Of a DNA stretch of 64,000 nucleotides, positions 44,748-57,637 are shown piece after piece. The notes under the pieces were generated by a model, which was given only the letters and a program-made list of their open reading frames with translations, made no database searches and was not told the origin of the DNA. Made by a program: the position numbers and the translations under genes. Source of the stretch: Hydra vulgaris. Lineage: Eukaryota > Cnidaria > Hydrozoa > Anthoathecata > Hydridae. Within the stretch, counting starts at the first letter, position 1. Every line of letters begins with the position of its first letter. Location of the stretch: contig NC_088926.1 in the NCBI RefSeq assembly GCF_038396675.1, positions 39,597,501 to 39,661,500 on the forward strand, read 5' to 3'.

Positions 44748-45571
44748 CACCTTGTCAAGATGTAATTGCGAACTTGAAAGTTGTAATTAAGAAATGTAAG
44801 ATGTAATTTAGAACATGAATGTTGTAATTGAGAAACGTAAGATGTAATTTAGAACATGAATGTTGTAAATGAAAAATCGTAACATGTAATTGAGAAGATA
44901 AAAGTTGTAATTGAGAAATGTTTAAAATATAGATTATCAGAAAGAAGTTATTTGTATTTTTAATTTTGTTGCTTTAGTTTACCTTGTAATATTAGGTTTG
45001 ATCCTAATTTGATCATAAAACATGTTTTCTTTCAACTTATTTGGTTGTATGTATTTCATGTCGACAAGTTGGACAAGGTGGTTCTGGTTGTTCCAAATGT
45101 GGATGTAAACAAATTTAGTGAAATAAATGCACGGATTCAATTTATATATATTTAATAACAGATTTTCTGTTTATCGTGTATTGAAAAATAACACAATGAC
45201 CTTTCAATTCCATTACTGTATTACTATATTGATGGTGCATACAAATGCTAAATTTGATATTATTAACTTATTAAACTTATTAAAATTTTTTATAATGACC
45301 TTTAAGCTTACATTGTGAATTTGCAATTATAAATAATGTATTCTCATTTCCATATTACGATTTCTTAATAAGAAATTTTGTTTTTTCAATTATATAATGC
45401 GATTTCTTATTTACATTTTGGGTTTCTCAATTAAATTTTAAAATTTCTTAATTCCATTTTGTATTACTTAATTACATATTATGACTTCTAAATTACATGT
45501 TGTATTTCACAATTGCATCTTACTTTTCTTAATTACAATTTTCAAGTTCTCAATTACATTTTGAAAAGGTA
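44748..45571. mobile_element. MITE-like element whose ends are degenerate tandem repeats
   Basis: Left end CACCTTGTCAAGATGTAATT then GCGAACTTGAAAGTTGTAAT; inverted right end TACCTTTTCAAAATGTAATT then GAGAACTTGAAAATTGTAAT. Each end continues as a tandem series of about 20-bp GTAATTGAGAA-type units (44755-44930 and 45340-45565). TA dinucleotides flank both ends (44746 and about 45572), as expected for Tc1/mariner-type insertion. The interior has no credible ORF. Confidence 0.65.
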
Positions 45572-45919
45572 TAGTAATGTAGCTTATTTGATGCAATATT
45601 GTTATAAATAGTGTGTCAATTTTTTTGCACATGCGCATGCACTTTGCGAGTTATCATGAGTAAAAAAGTTAGTTTATATTTTGTTTTCTTAATTCTAAAA
45701 TAAGTTAAAATATATTTGATAACTATATTATACTGCATTCTATTAAAAATACGAAAAAAATTTGATTTACACAACGTTTACAAAATGTTTTTAATATATT
45801 GAAAAATACTTTAGTGTGCACTTCGAATTTTTTTACACAGTATTTTAATTAATGTGTTTTATAGATAAGTAATTTCTTTTTTGTAAATAGATAATTTATA
45901 AATTTATCTATCTCATATT

Positions 45920-47215
45920 AGCTCAACACAAATATTCCAAAATTGGATCAGCACATACGACTATGACAGATTGTGAGGATAGTGATGATGATATGAAGAT
46001 TCAGAATAATTTTTCGCTTATACTACTACGTCTTCGAGCTTGACTGTATCAGATTCAGGTTCTGAAGATAATAACACTGAAGTAAGTGATGGCAATCACT
46101 TTACAAACGTTCAACTAGCTACCACTGTAGAAGATTTTTTAATGCCGCCAAAAAGAGCTAGAACAGCGGGTGGTCTTGACAAAATCAAAACAAAGCTCAA
46201 CAGGTTGATTATATAAGTAATATTTTTCCTGAAAAAACAACTTCTGAAAGAAATCTGTGTAGAAATTCAAACCAATGGAAAGATGAGCCAAATATTGTAA
46301 AACAAATTCTACTTCATGCCTATTCTGGTTTGAAAATAAACATGGAGAGAAAGAAATCATTAGATTTCTTTAGACATTTTGTTACAGAAGAGCTTATAAA
46401 TACAATGGTAGTTGAAACTAATCTCTACGCAGCAAACTAAGCAGCATCCCCTCAGAAGAAGCTCACGTTTTAAAGATTTGAATTCAATAATATCAGAAGA
46501 TATGCGGCAGTTTCTTGGAGTTCTTCTTCATATGGGGTGTGTAAAAATGCCATCTTTAGAACACTATTGGTCTAAGAACAGTCTCTATAGAGTTCCCTTA
46601 TTTTCTAGAATAATGCCACGAAATTCCAACTAATGTTACAGTTTTGGCATTTTATTAACAATGAAGGTTCAGACAATGGACGCTTGTGTAAAATTATTGG
46701 ACTTCTCGATCACTTAAATAATACAATGGATAACATCTACTGTCATAAGAAAAATGTATTAATCGATGAGTCAATGATGCTTTGGAAGAGACGTCTTATA
46801 TTCAGGCTGTATGTGAGAAATAAAAGACATAAGTATGGTATCAAGTTCTATGAGATTTGCTACTCTGACGAGACAACTCTCGGTAAACATTTGTTAGGTC
46901 AAACGGGATTTATTTAAGTCTAAAACAATAAACTTAACTATTATTTAATTAAGTCGTTTGTTTGAGACTTAATGGAAAAATTTCTGGGAAAAGGTTATCA
47001 CCTGCACACCGATAACTTTTACAATTCCTTTGAGTTAACAAAGCACATAATAAATCAAAAAACATACATTTGTGGTACTTTAAGAACTGACCGAAAGTCA
47101 AATCCAAAAGAATGTACAAAAGCAAAACTGAAACAGGGAGACGTTATATAGTGAGAGCCATTATCAAACTGATGGATCAGTTTGATAATGGCTCTCACTA
47201 TATGAGCCGAAATAT
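45920..47215 (+). pseudogene. piggyBac-type transposase relic
   Basis: Acidic N-terminus CEDSDDDMKIQNN, then SEDMRQFLGVLLHMGCVKMP with an HYWSK box, RIMPRN, LQFWHFINNEG, and LDHLNNTMDNIYCHKKNVLI followed by DESMMLWKRR (first catalytic Asp), IRNKRHKYGIKFYE-like text, and HLHTDNFYNSFELTKHII (second catalytic Asp), CGTLRTDRKSNPKECTKAKL. This is the DDE_Tnp_1_7 layout. Stops and frameshifts are numerous upstream of 46400. It breaks off at the inverted duplication 47146-47203. The C-terminal zinc finger was not found. Confidence 0.8.
47146..47203. repeat. Perfect 28-bp inverted repeat, 2-nt loop
   Basis: Arms 47146-47173 and 47176-47203 around GG. It sits exactly where the piggyBac reading ends (KAKLKQGDVI then stop). 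Confidence 0.95.
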
Positions 47216-47309
47216 TACGTAAAAAAAGATATAAATAGTATGATACCGTATATGTTGTTTTAATGCTTTTAAGATTATTACACATACTGTTAAAGATGTC
47301 ACTTAAATA

Positions 47310-47468
<159 letters not shown>

Positions 47469-47474
47469 AAAGTC

Positions 47475-48010
47475 ATTTATTTCGCAAAGGGTGAAACACT
47501 GCATTCTAATTTTATGTTTCTGACTTCTATTTGGAGAATATGGGCCATCTAATTCAACACTTGACTTAAAGACTGGTTTGCCTAACTTTAAATGGTTTAA
47601 TATCTTGTATAAATGAATCAAGTCTCCTTGTACTCTTCTTAGATTTAAAGTCGTTAAACCCATTTTAACTAGCCCCTTTTTATATCTAAACACTCGATTT
47701 GAGTATGGTATTTTTGTGGTCCTTTTGTAAAATCTTTCAAGCACTAAATTTTCTGCTAGATTTAGGAACTCCTCTACATTCAAATGCATTTTTTAATAAA
47801 CCCAGTACTTTTGATGCTTTGTTAACACATACTTGTGTTTAATGTGTTCAGCTCATGTCCGGTTGTACACAAATACCTAGATCTTTTTATAATACACTGT
47901 TTGAGAGCTCATAAATAACTCCATTAATATTCCTTGAGTATGTTCTAACAATTCCTCAGAAAAATTTTGATTGCCGAATATCATCACTTTACTTTTTTTG
48001 CTATTAAGTT
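47475..48010 (-). pseudogene. LINE reverse transcriptase C-terminal fragment
   Basis: The minus strand reads LNSKKSKVMIFGNQNFSEEL (the thumb region after YADD), a degraded LGI-stretch, HIKHKYVLTKHQKYW, then [31 protein letters not shown] and [20 protein letters not shown] with HLYKILNH. The RRA-K-IP-L...L--L-L-TLE-RR-RGDLI-YKI box closes many non-LTR RT proteins. Stops and a missing HLEYA-W segment mark it as a dead, internally deleted piece. Confidence 0.65.
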
Positions 48011-48014
48011 CTAA

Positions 48015-48483
48015 AAACTAAGTCAGGCATAAGTTTTAAGTTCAATCGTAAAAACTTTAGATGTTAAGACTTACCGTAGTTTATAATAAACCATTTAAAA
48101 GGTAGAGAAAAAACTATAATATTACTATAAACATGCATAATTTAATTTGTAGACTATTTTTTTTATTCATTTAGCATTATAATAAAAACAAAAACAGCGT
48201 TAAACAAAATAAAAACATGTTGATTTTGATTAATGCTTAATTATGTAAGTCAATAAGGATCAGTAATTCAGAATTGTATAATTTTCAGTAATATAACTAA
48301 TTACATTAGATCAACATTTTTGAAAAGTTTTTCAAAAATTCAATGAAACAAAAATAAACGATTTATATCGTCATCCCTAACAGATAATTAATTGCTATCT
48401 TGAGAGTTAAAAATGAAGTCTTTAATTTTTAAACTCCTCAAAGTATTATTTTATTATTAAAATATTTATTAAGCATTTAAGTA

Positions 48484-48560
<77 letters not shown>

Positions 48561-48930
48561 TTATATATACATTTATATACAATGCCTAGTAAAACCCTTA
48601 ATCCTTTGCTTTAAGATATACTGATTTTAATTAACTAAATTATTAACATGTATGTAAAACTAAAAACCATTTTTAACCTTTCATATACAATCAATAATAC
48701 ATACAATTGAATTTAAAGAATTTATGTTTATTTAATATAAGATATCTTAGTTATTCCTTCATACTAAAATATCTGCCATTGAAATTCTAACAAAAAACAA
48801 GAATTTAATCAACATAATGAAATAAATTTTATACGGCTCTCTTTTACTTTTATTTAATGAATTTAGTCTTTATATTTATATTTTATCAACAGAATAATAA
48901 AACTTATAAGCATATATGAAATAAAACAAC
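48015..48930. other. AT-rich stretch with a TA tract
   Basis: (TA)n occupies 48490-48556. No gene recognised elsewhere in the interval. Confidence 0.6.
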
Positions 48931-48989
48931 ATTTATTTATTTAAACAAGTTTTTTGCCTCTTATCTAATTTGTTCAAACAGATTGCAAT

Positions 48990-50080
48990 GATTTTTTTAG
49001 TTATCATTGTATTTGTATGATTATTACCTAAAATTTCAGTTTGTATTTTCTCAACAGAATAATAAATTTCTAAAGCTTGTTATATTTTCCCATTTTTTTC
49101 AAACAGATTGCAATATTATGTTTTGTTATCATTGTATCTGGGTGGTTGATACCTAGAATTTCAGTTTGTATTTTCTCAACAGTATAATAAATTTCTAAAG
49201 CTTCGTTATATTTTCCCATTTTTTTCAAACAGATTGCGATATTATGTTTTGTTCTCATTGTATCTGGATGGTTGATACCTAAAATTTCAGTTTGTATTTT
49301 CTCAACAGAATAATAAATTTCTAAAGCTTCGTTATATTTCCCCATATCGTCCAAACAGCTTGCGATATTATGTTTTATTTTCATTGTATCTGGATGGTTG
49401 ATACCTAAAATTTCAGTTTGTATTTTCTCAACAGAATAATAAATTTCTAAAGCTTCGTTATATTTCCCCATATCGTCCAAACAGCTTGCGGTATTATGCT
49501 TTGTTCTCATTGTATTCGGATGGTTGATACCTAAAATTTCAGTTTGTATTTTCTCAACAGAATAATAAATTTCTAAAGCTTCGTTATATTTTCCCATAGC
49601 GTTCAAACAGATTGCAATATTATGTTTTGTTATCATTGTATCTGGATGGTTATTACCTAAAATTTCAGTTTGTGTTTTCTCAACAGAATAATAAATTTCT
49701 GAGGCTTCATTATATTTTCCCATATCGTCCAAACAGATTGCAGTATAAAGTTTTGTTTTCATTGTATCTGGATGGTTGATTCCTAAAAGCACCGTTCGTG
49801 ATTTATCAAGAAGTTTAAAAAGTTTTGAAGCTTCAATAGAATTTCCCATTTTGTATAAACATCTAGCTATATTGTGTTTTGTTTCCATTGTTGATGAATG
49901 GTTAATACCTAAACTTTCAGTTTGTATCTTATCAACAGAGTAAAAAATTTCTAAAGCTTTGTTATATTTTCCCATTTCATACAAACAGTCTGCGATATTA
50001 TATTCTGTATTATCTGTAAGTTTATTATTTTTACCATAAGTTTCTGCATTATATTTTTGAATAGCTTTTAATATTTCAAT
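48990..50080 (-). repeat. 126-bp coding tandem repeat (nine TPR units)
   Basis: Nine direct 126-bp units. Units 4 to 8 counted from the N-terminus are nearly identical at DNA level, while units 1-3 have diverged. This suggests recent unequal exchange or gene conversion within the array. Confidence 0.92.
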
Positions 50081-50750
50081 TGCTTCATCAAATAAACCTT
50101 TACATCCTAATAACTTTTTAATAGAAGTTGTCTTATGATTGAAGGTTTTTGACATTACCTTCTTGTTAATACGAAACATATGAAGAAAATGAAAAACAAA
50201 ATGATTTCCGTAATCCACGTGATCTTTTATTTCGTTTAACTCAAATTTAAAACAATTTTCGATTAAATTAAAGTAGGTATTTGTACTTAAGTTTCTACTT
50301 TGAAAACATCTACACGACAACTGCGTTAGCTCGTGCATTTAATATTTGTCATTATTATCACAATTTATTAAAGAATAACTAATTAGTAATCCAATTGTTT
50401 CATCGATTAAATGTTCTTCGCTTATTTTTATTTGATTCAAGATTTGGATTATAAATTTTTTATTGATATTTTGTCCGTCGCAATGAGATAAACAGTTTAG
50501 TATTTTAAATGGAATAATTTTAGTTTTTTCTAATTTTATTAAAACTAAATTGATTGCTTTTATTGCAGACTTTGATTCCTCTTCGGTTGGAAAGATATCA
50601 GTGTTTAACATTTCTATAGGATTGCTTCTATAGCGATCTATATACTTTTCTATCGATATTTTATGTATATTTATATATTTTATTGCCTGTGTAATCGCAA
50701 ACGGATGATGACCAAGTTCTTTAATTAAATTTTTTATGTTTTTATCGGTG

Positions 50751-50841
50751 TATTCTTTAATATTATTTTTTACGTAAGCAATCTTCAATATCTTTAATCT
50801 TTAAACAATATTCTTTAATATTATTTTTTACGTAAGCAATC
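50751..50841 (-). repeat. 58-bp tandem duplication breaking the NB-ARC frame
   Basis: TATTCTTTAATATTATTTTT-TACGTAAGCAATC starts at 50751 and again at 50809. The peptide AYVKNNIKEY is encoded twice. The 58-bp period is not a multiple of three and shifts the frame. Confidence 0.93.
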
Positions 50842-51319
50842 AAATCTTCAATAGAAAAAACATCAATAAACACTTTAATTACTTTATTCGACCACGTTCT
50901 CCATTGAGAGGTAATTAATGTAAATGAATTCGGTTTCGTTGAAATGTACTTCTCCAAATTTTTAACACTTTCATCGTCGACATTGTCAAAAATATACAAA
51001 GTTTTTTCATTTTTATAATAGTTGTGAATATTTTCAACAATAACCTCAATATTAAAGTAATCTCCTTTTGAATCATGAATGATAAGATTTATTATATGAC
51101 AGTGGTTTGTAAATGAAGTCTGTAACTTTCCGATTGCGGCGTCTATCCAAACAATGTTTTTGTAGAAGGTATGGTATATTTCACGATATCTTCTGGCTAT
51201 CTGTGTTTTCCCAACACCCAACATTCCATATAATACTAAAGTCGACGTTTTTGTATCTTGTAAAAAATATCGATGAACTTTACTAAGTAATTTTTTACGT
51301 TGAGCACCTAAGAATAAAC

Positions 51320-52150
51320 GTTCGTTTACTTATTTGAAAACTTATTTTTTCATCTCAATCAAATTAATATTCATTGATCTAGTTTAATGTATTATTTAAA
51401 GGTTTTTAAAATGCAACGACTTATGCGATATTTAAGAAAATCTTATATCTAAATTTATTTTATTATCTCTGATATTCTAAAAAATTTTAAATCGAAATTT
51501 TAAAAAAGTTCTAAAATCAAATTAGCTATTGAAAATAAGGTTTTACCATAAACTTTATTAGAATACTAAAATAATTTTATAAATGTCTAAAAATATTTTA
51601 TTGAAGAAAACAATATTACGGATTTAAAAAACATAATTTTCAGTAAAACATAAATTAATTATTGTAACTCAAGAGAATACTTATGTTAGCTTAATTTAAC
51701 TTTTGTTTTTAATCTTAAATTTCTGTTTAATAATTAGCTTTTTTTTTTAACAAAATTGTTATTTTTATTTTTTATTTTGTAAATTATATTGTTTTTTGAT
51801 AAAACAAAGCAAATAAAAACTTATCTAAAAACTTATCGATATTTATGAATTATTAAAAAAAAATTCAAATATTGCAGTCATATTAAAGTATAAACTAAAT
51901 ATTTTAAAAATTAAAAAAGTAATAAACATGATTAGAAAACTGCTTGATTTAAAAAGATTTGTGATCTCTTTTTTTTTTTTTGTTATTTATTTATTTTTTC
52001 TGATTCTTATGTATTTTTTAAAATCTTATTTTACAACTGCATAGATATTTCTGTGTATATTGTAATATTCTGTTGATAAAATAATTATTTGTGTTTAAGT
52101 TTCAATGTTCCAAACAATTGTTTCCGTAAAAGTGTTAGATAAAGTATAAG
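51320..52150. other. AT-rich stretch upstream of the NLR-like gene
   Basis: It should contain the upstream intron or promoter of the minus-strand gene, but no exon or promoter element was recognised. Confidence 0.5.
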
Positions 52151-52154
52151 AAGT

Positions 52155-52740
<586 letters not shown>

Positions 52741-52901
52741 ACACACCGTTTGCTCCAACCTTGGATGAACAGTGGTTTATAGTGATATATAAGGTCGCTT
52801 ACCACTTTTTTCTTACTTCGTACGTTTAGAGTGGAACAAAGTTGTTTGATTTACGTGACGTTAAAACCATTTAGTTAAACTGAATACTTTTTAACAAAAT
52901 G

Positions 52902-53100
52902 ATAGTTTACTTGTACAAGTAAACTATATACATATATACTATTTTAATATAATTTTACATATAAAAACTAATGCATCGACTGAGGATATGGGTTCGGTCA
53001 GGGTTTTAGTCATGAATAAAAGTTATAAAAGACAATTGTCTTTTATGAATTTTAATTATGACTAAAACCCTAGCCGAAACCTTATCCTCAGTCGATGTAT
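52902..53100. repeat. 26-bp perfect palindrome and 130-bp palindrome
   Basis: ATAGTTTACTTGT-ACAAGTAAACTAT (52902-52927) is a perfect palindrome with no loop. A second, 52971-53100, is centred on GACAATTGTC with 65-bp arms, no loop and about nine mismatches. The outer text is ATGCATCGACTGAGGATATG and its complement. Confidence 0.95.
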
Positions 53101-53109
53101 TTATATTTA

Positions 53110-55235
53110 TTTCTTGGTGTTCATATTAATAAATATTAGACAAAACATTTTCATATAAATTTATCAATGTAGTTAAATCAAAAAAATATCTGTTGTTAAA
53201 ATGTTTTGGAATGCAAAAAAGTAAAGGTGTATATTTTAAAAAGAAAACGACAAATTTATTCTAAATTTGTTTATAATTCAATTTTTTTATTTAAATAAAA
53301 TTTGTTTTAAAACACATAATGCTTTATTTAATGGCTTACTTTATAAAATATCTGAAAATTAAAATAGACACTGCAACGATTTATATAAATTTATAAAAAC
53401 ATTTTATAAACATTTTCATATTTTTTATAATAAACTACATTACTTCATTACAATAAACTTTTTGTCAAATAATGGAAGAAAAAAAAGGTTTAAATAAAAT
53501 TTAAGGTTTAAATTAAATAAAAAGTAGAACTAAAGTAATTAAACTTTTTCAATAAAAAATATATTGCTTTAAATAAATAAGAAATGCTTTTAAAATCCCA
53601 AAACAGCAAACACCAGGCATATTACAATTAATAAATCTTAGGAAATAACAAAAACAAAGCTGTCAATGAATTAATGTCAACCTAACAAGACAAACTTGAT
53701 ATTGTCGTTCTTTGTTTAAAACAACAGTTCTTTGTTTGATTTTGGTGTAGAAAGTTTTCAGTGGCTTTTTATAAACTAATATATGAAAGTATGATGTGAT
53801 AATAACACTCAGTTTCAATTAATTAATGCATAAAAGTAGTTAATGAATTAAAGTAAGTAATTAAATATGGAATGCATAAAAGTATTGAATATGGAAGTAA
53901 AGCATAAAAGTATTGAATATGGAAGACAAACAACTTTATCTTTGCTCAAATTGAAGAGTATTGTCAAAAGGACTTTTTAGTCCACCTATTTTAAATGATT
54001 TTGGATATTTACCAAGGTTTAAAAAAATAAAACATCATACTGGTCAAAATGTCATATTTTTTCAGCAAATCATAATTTCAAAATACATGTTAATGTAAAC
54101 AAGAGTCTTCTTTGGTTTCAAAGAACACTTAAAAAATATGTCTCAAGATTTTCCTTAAATTTCTAAATTTTGTTTCAAGTAGTTCTGTAACAAATTTTCC
54201 TTACATAAAAAATTTGTAACAAAAGTTTTTTTCTAAATAGAGTTTTAATCAGCCAGACTATTTCTTCACATGTATAATTTGTGAAATGGCTTGTGACATG
54301 TATTGATGTTTTATGTCTATTTTCTGATTTTTTTCATGCATAATGCTGTACCGCAAAAATCTAAAACAAACTTATTTTGTTTATCATTTAGGTCTCTGAA
54401 GAAGCTTTTTAATCATTATTGAACCTAAATTATATGCCCACACTTTTTAGTGTGTTTAATAAAATAACCAGTCGTGTTAAGATTTCAGAGAGCAGAAATT
54501 TCAGGGTGATTAAGAAGAACATTGTAAGTATTATCGGAAAAAAAAATTTTCTTTTTGAGTCCATTATTTTGCATGTTTTTGATAACGTTGACAAAAGTCA
54601 AACAACAAAAGAGTTCCATCTGTAGTTAATCAAGGTTTTTTTTATTTAATGTTAGAGTTATATTTTTATCATATTTAATTGCCTTTGCTTTGCTATTCGA
54701 CCCTCTTACAGATTCTAAAGTTAAATGAATTTGATCACATAAAAATTAGGTACTTATTTGTTTACATGTTTTGTCAACAGTTTTAAAAGAAATTTAAAAC
54801 CATCAAACTTATAACTTGTCTCACAAGTTATCATAACATCTAAAACACTTTTCGAAACAGAGTTCATATCAATGGTTTTCCAAAAACAGTCACTTCCTGA
54901 ATCAATAACATTTTTGTAACATACACCTTGTCACAGAGATTAATACTTCCTAGTAGAAATTTTTAAATTAAAAAAGAAAAAGAAAGTTCCTTACGTTTTC
55001 AGAATAAACTAAAAACCTATCTAAGAGGAAAATTGTGCAAAATTTTATTTTAGTTTAACCTTTTTGAAGTTTTGATGCCAATCAGATCATATAATAAAGT
55101 GCTTTCTTCTCATTGTCTCTGGGAAATCCAATTACCGCATGGTTTCTTCATGAAAAGGCGTGTTTTTGCAGCGTAAAAATTTAAAGAAAAAACTCTATAA
55201 CTTTTAACTCTTTAATATATATATATTTTTTTTTT
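53110..55235. other. AT-rich stretch, no gene supported
   Basis: The frame at 54419-54625 (68 codons) has no recognised family. The direct repeat AAAAGTATTGAATATGGAAG occurs twice at about 53880-53920. Nothing else was recognised. Confidence 0.5.
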
Positions 55236-55249
55236 TTGAGAAAATAATT

Positions 55250-55975
55250 CATTTTTTATATATTAGGGCTGTTTTATTATCAGAAAACCCAAAACTGTTT
55301 GAGGGCTATAAAAAAAAATTACATAAATACAAATACATAAAAATATTTAATGACAAACTGGAAAAAGTCAAAAAAGACATAAAAGATTTGAAATAAAGCC
55401 CAAATTTTCATGAAGAACTAATTGATGCAAAAGTTATGGAAGCAAATATTTTCAGTAAGGAAGATAAATCAGAAATTACACGCATCCCAAAAAAGTTAAT
55501 GGAGATGGCAGATCAATCGAGACGTAATAATTTAATAGTAGATGGAATTAATGAAAATGAAGGTGAAAGCTGGAAAGAAAGCGAACTTAAGGTAAATAAA
55601 GTTTATGAAAAATTACCATCTGTCAAAAATGTCCCAATTGAACGGGCCAATTGAACTGGAAAAAAAGAATCAAATAAGCCGAGAACAATAGTAATAAAAC
55701 TTTTAGATTTTAAAGGTAAATTCATAATTTTAAGCATGTCAAGCAATCTGAAAGAGAAAAACATTTATATAAACGAGGATTTCTATTTTAAAACAACGCA
55801 AATCAGGAAAATTTTGAGGGAGAAAATGAAAATCGAACAAGCGGCTGGTAAGTTTGCATACATTTCTTATGATAAATTGATAATTGGCGATTGGGTTGCA
55901 AAGAAAAGCAAAAATTCATCATATTTGTCATCAATTAACGGAATTTCATTTTTAGTTTTACTAAATTTAAATTAA
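55250..55975 (+). pseudogene. LINE ORF1 relic, related to the ORF1 at 62826-63621
   Basis: Degraded coiled coil, then DQSRRNNLIVDGINENEGES, KVPIERAN-like NVPIERAN followed by TGA where the relative has HR, PRTIVIKLLDFKGK, LKEKNIYINEDFYFKTTQIR and GKFAYISYDKLIIGDW. The minus-strand ORF1 at 62.8 kb has the same blocks in order (RSRRNNLRIEGLKESENENW, IERAHRTG, RPIVVKLLNYKDK, NIYINEDY, YAVISYDKLIIREW). It is an L1-ORF1-like coiled coil/RRM/C-terminal-domain protein. No ORF2 follows. Confidence 0.75.
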
Positions 55976-56103
55976 ACTGTTTTAAAAATGAAAGAAAATT
56001 TCATAATTAAATTTTTCGGATGAAAATGACATTCTTGGCCATAATGACATCGACTCAAATTATTTTAATCACAAAATGTTAAAAGTTGTAATGGTTATAT
56101 ATT

Positions 56104-56225
56104 AAGTAAGGGGTTGTCTATAAAGTATGTACGCCAAAAATTTTGAAATTTGATCATCCCTCTCCCCCTATTGCCATGCGTACTTTTAAGTACCCACCCC
56201 CCTTTAAAAGTACGTACGTATTTCA
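56104..56225. mobile_element. Probable transposon end with GTACGTAC motifs
   Basis: AGGGGTTGTCTATAAAGTATGTACGCC opens a C-rich block with ATGCGTACTTTTAAGTACCC and TTTAAAAGTACGTACGTATT. The complement AGTACGTACTTTTAAA recurs at about 58909 before another C-rich block (58925-58995). These may be the two ends of a 2.9-kb element that encloses the Transib relic. Confidence 0.4.
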
Positions 56226-56501
56226 AATACCCCCCCTCTTCCCTCTCCACCACATTTTTTTCAATAAAAAAGTTTATTAAAGAAAAAAAAAGATGGAGGA
56301 GGTACCTACTTGTATAAAGACACTTTATACGATCCCAAAGCCCTTTCTTTGCGGCACAGGATCCCAATTTAAAAAATGTCTTTAAATATATAAACAAGTA
56401 TTAATTCTAATAAAATTAATTCCATATTGATGTGTGGGCTTGGCCGAGAGTATAATGTTATGAACCTAAATTTTCACGCAAGATCTTAAAAACCTAATTC
56501 G

Positions 56502-56568
56502 TAGTTTCTTGATTATGTTTTCTTCAGAAAACATACTCAAGAAACTATGTTTTCTTCAGAAAACATAC
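56502..56568. repeat. Nested palindromes
   Basis: TATGTTTTCT-TC-AGAAAACATA occurs at about 56514 and 56547. The first is further bracketed by TAGTTTCTTGA and TCAAGAAACTA. Confidence 0.9.
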
Positions 56569-56929
56569 CTAATGGAAGAGTAAATAATTCAATGACTTCA
56601 TAGCCATGAATCAAAATCTTATGAAATGTCTGGGTCATAGTATATCAAGTCTACAGGTCTACATATAGCAAAGCAGAATGTTTTAAATTTTGATGAGCTA
56701 ATGTCATAATCACATAACATTGTGGCCAGAATAATATGAAGCCCTTTCATAAGATTTGCATCTATGTTCATTATATTAGCTAAGACATCGTATTGCTGAA
56801 AAATCGCCTAAATTTTACAAAAAAATGCGATCGGAAAAAAAACAATTTAAACTTTTTTCACCGTCTTTTATGTGCATCTGATCCTTTAATTTGCATATTT
56901 AGAAAAAAGATAACAAATATACATTGGAT

Positions 56930-57580
56930 AGTGTAAAATTTTTAATAGAAGCCATTATTGACTCTTATTCTGCAAGAACTACTTCTTTTGGTTCTTCTTT
57001 ATATTTAAATCTGAGAGGCCAACAGTAACTAGTTGACGATGATTTCGGATTTCTCCAAACAACCTGTTTTTTCTCATCTTTGAAAAGAATATAATTCTAG
57101 AAGAACAAAGTAAGTTATGAAAAGCGATTAGTCAGTATTAAGTTCACTCGTAACATCTGACTGTTATTTATAAACAGATTGCCCTGTTGCACCATCAAAA
57201 CCAGTTTTGTATATTACAATTAGTCTAGTACAATCTTTAAGTACAGGCGAGTTTAACACAACACTATAAGTTGAACATAATCTTGATGCAATATAAAAAA
57301 GAAGATCTTTTAATGGTAGCTCTGCAGAGATGTCACTGACCTGAATGTTTTCAAAGTAGCATTTATTTTTAGTCTTTTTTACTACATGATATAATGGGTA
57401 TAGAGAGTTAAATTGAAGAGCATTATTTCTTAAATGCTAATAAGTTTCTTTGGGTAAATTAGCATCTAAGACTAACGCTGGGGACTGTTCTGACGTAAGT
57501 GATCCTGTCGATAATTCTATGTTGCATATTTTTTAAGCAACTTTTGCTTCTATAAATCATTTATCTTTTTTCAAATTTTA
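56930..57580 (-). pseudogene. Second Transib-type (RAG1-related) transposase fragment
   Basis: The minus strand reads CYFENIQVSDISAELPLKDL, FYIASRLCSTYSVV, TGFDGATGQSVYK (first catalytic Asp region, parallel to FDGASSQSIYKQKY in the 39-kb copy), SLFITYFVLLEL, then KKQVVWRNPKSSSTSYCWPL and RFKYKEEPKEVV, matching the W-NPRPSSTR-CRPI--Q box. Only the middle of the protein remains, with several stops. Confidence 0.6.
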
Positions 57581-57637
57581 CCTGCAGCATATAAAAGCAG
57601 CTTTACTTGATAAATAAACAAGTTATAAATAAATAAT

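Larger units (their letters stand above)
48933..51318 (-). pseudogene. NB-ARC/tetratricopeptide (NLR-like) gene, recently disrupted
   Basis: On the minus strand from about 51318 (acceptor-like AAATAAG): RLFLGAQRKKLLSKVHRYF, then TLVLYGMLGVGKTQIARRY (Walker A), NIVWIDAAIGKLQT, KTLYIFDNVDDE (Walker B), FTLITSQWRTWSN, ELGHHPFAITQAIKYI (GLPLA-like box), a winged-helix region, and LINCDNNDKY-stop-MHELTQLS. Nine 42-residue kinesin-light-chain-like TPRs follow, each close to GKYNEALEIYYSVEKIQTEI and LGINHPDTM-TKHNIAICL. Hydra is known to carry NB-ARC-TPR proteins, thought to act as cytosolic pattern sensors; that role is inferred here. Breaks: 58-bp duplication at 50751-50841, TAA at 50339-50341 between otherwise contiguous conserved residues, and loss of one base near 49080, after which the ninth TPR and a short tail continue to TAA 48933. 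Upstream exons (an N-terminal effector domain is expected) were not recognised. Confidence 0.8.

Noticed and set aside
45127..45318. 63-codon frame inside the small TIR element
   Set aside because: AT-driven Ile/Phe/Asn-rich text with no transposase motif.
54419..54625. 68-codon plus-strand gene
   Set aside because: No family resemblance, splice context or conserved motif; length is within chance for this composition.
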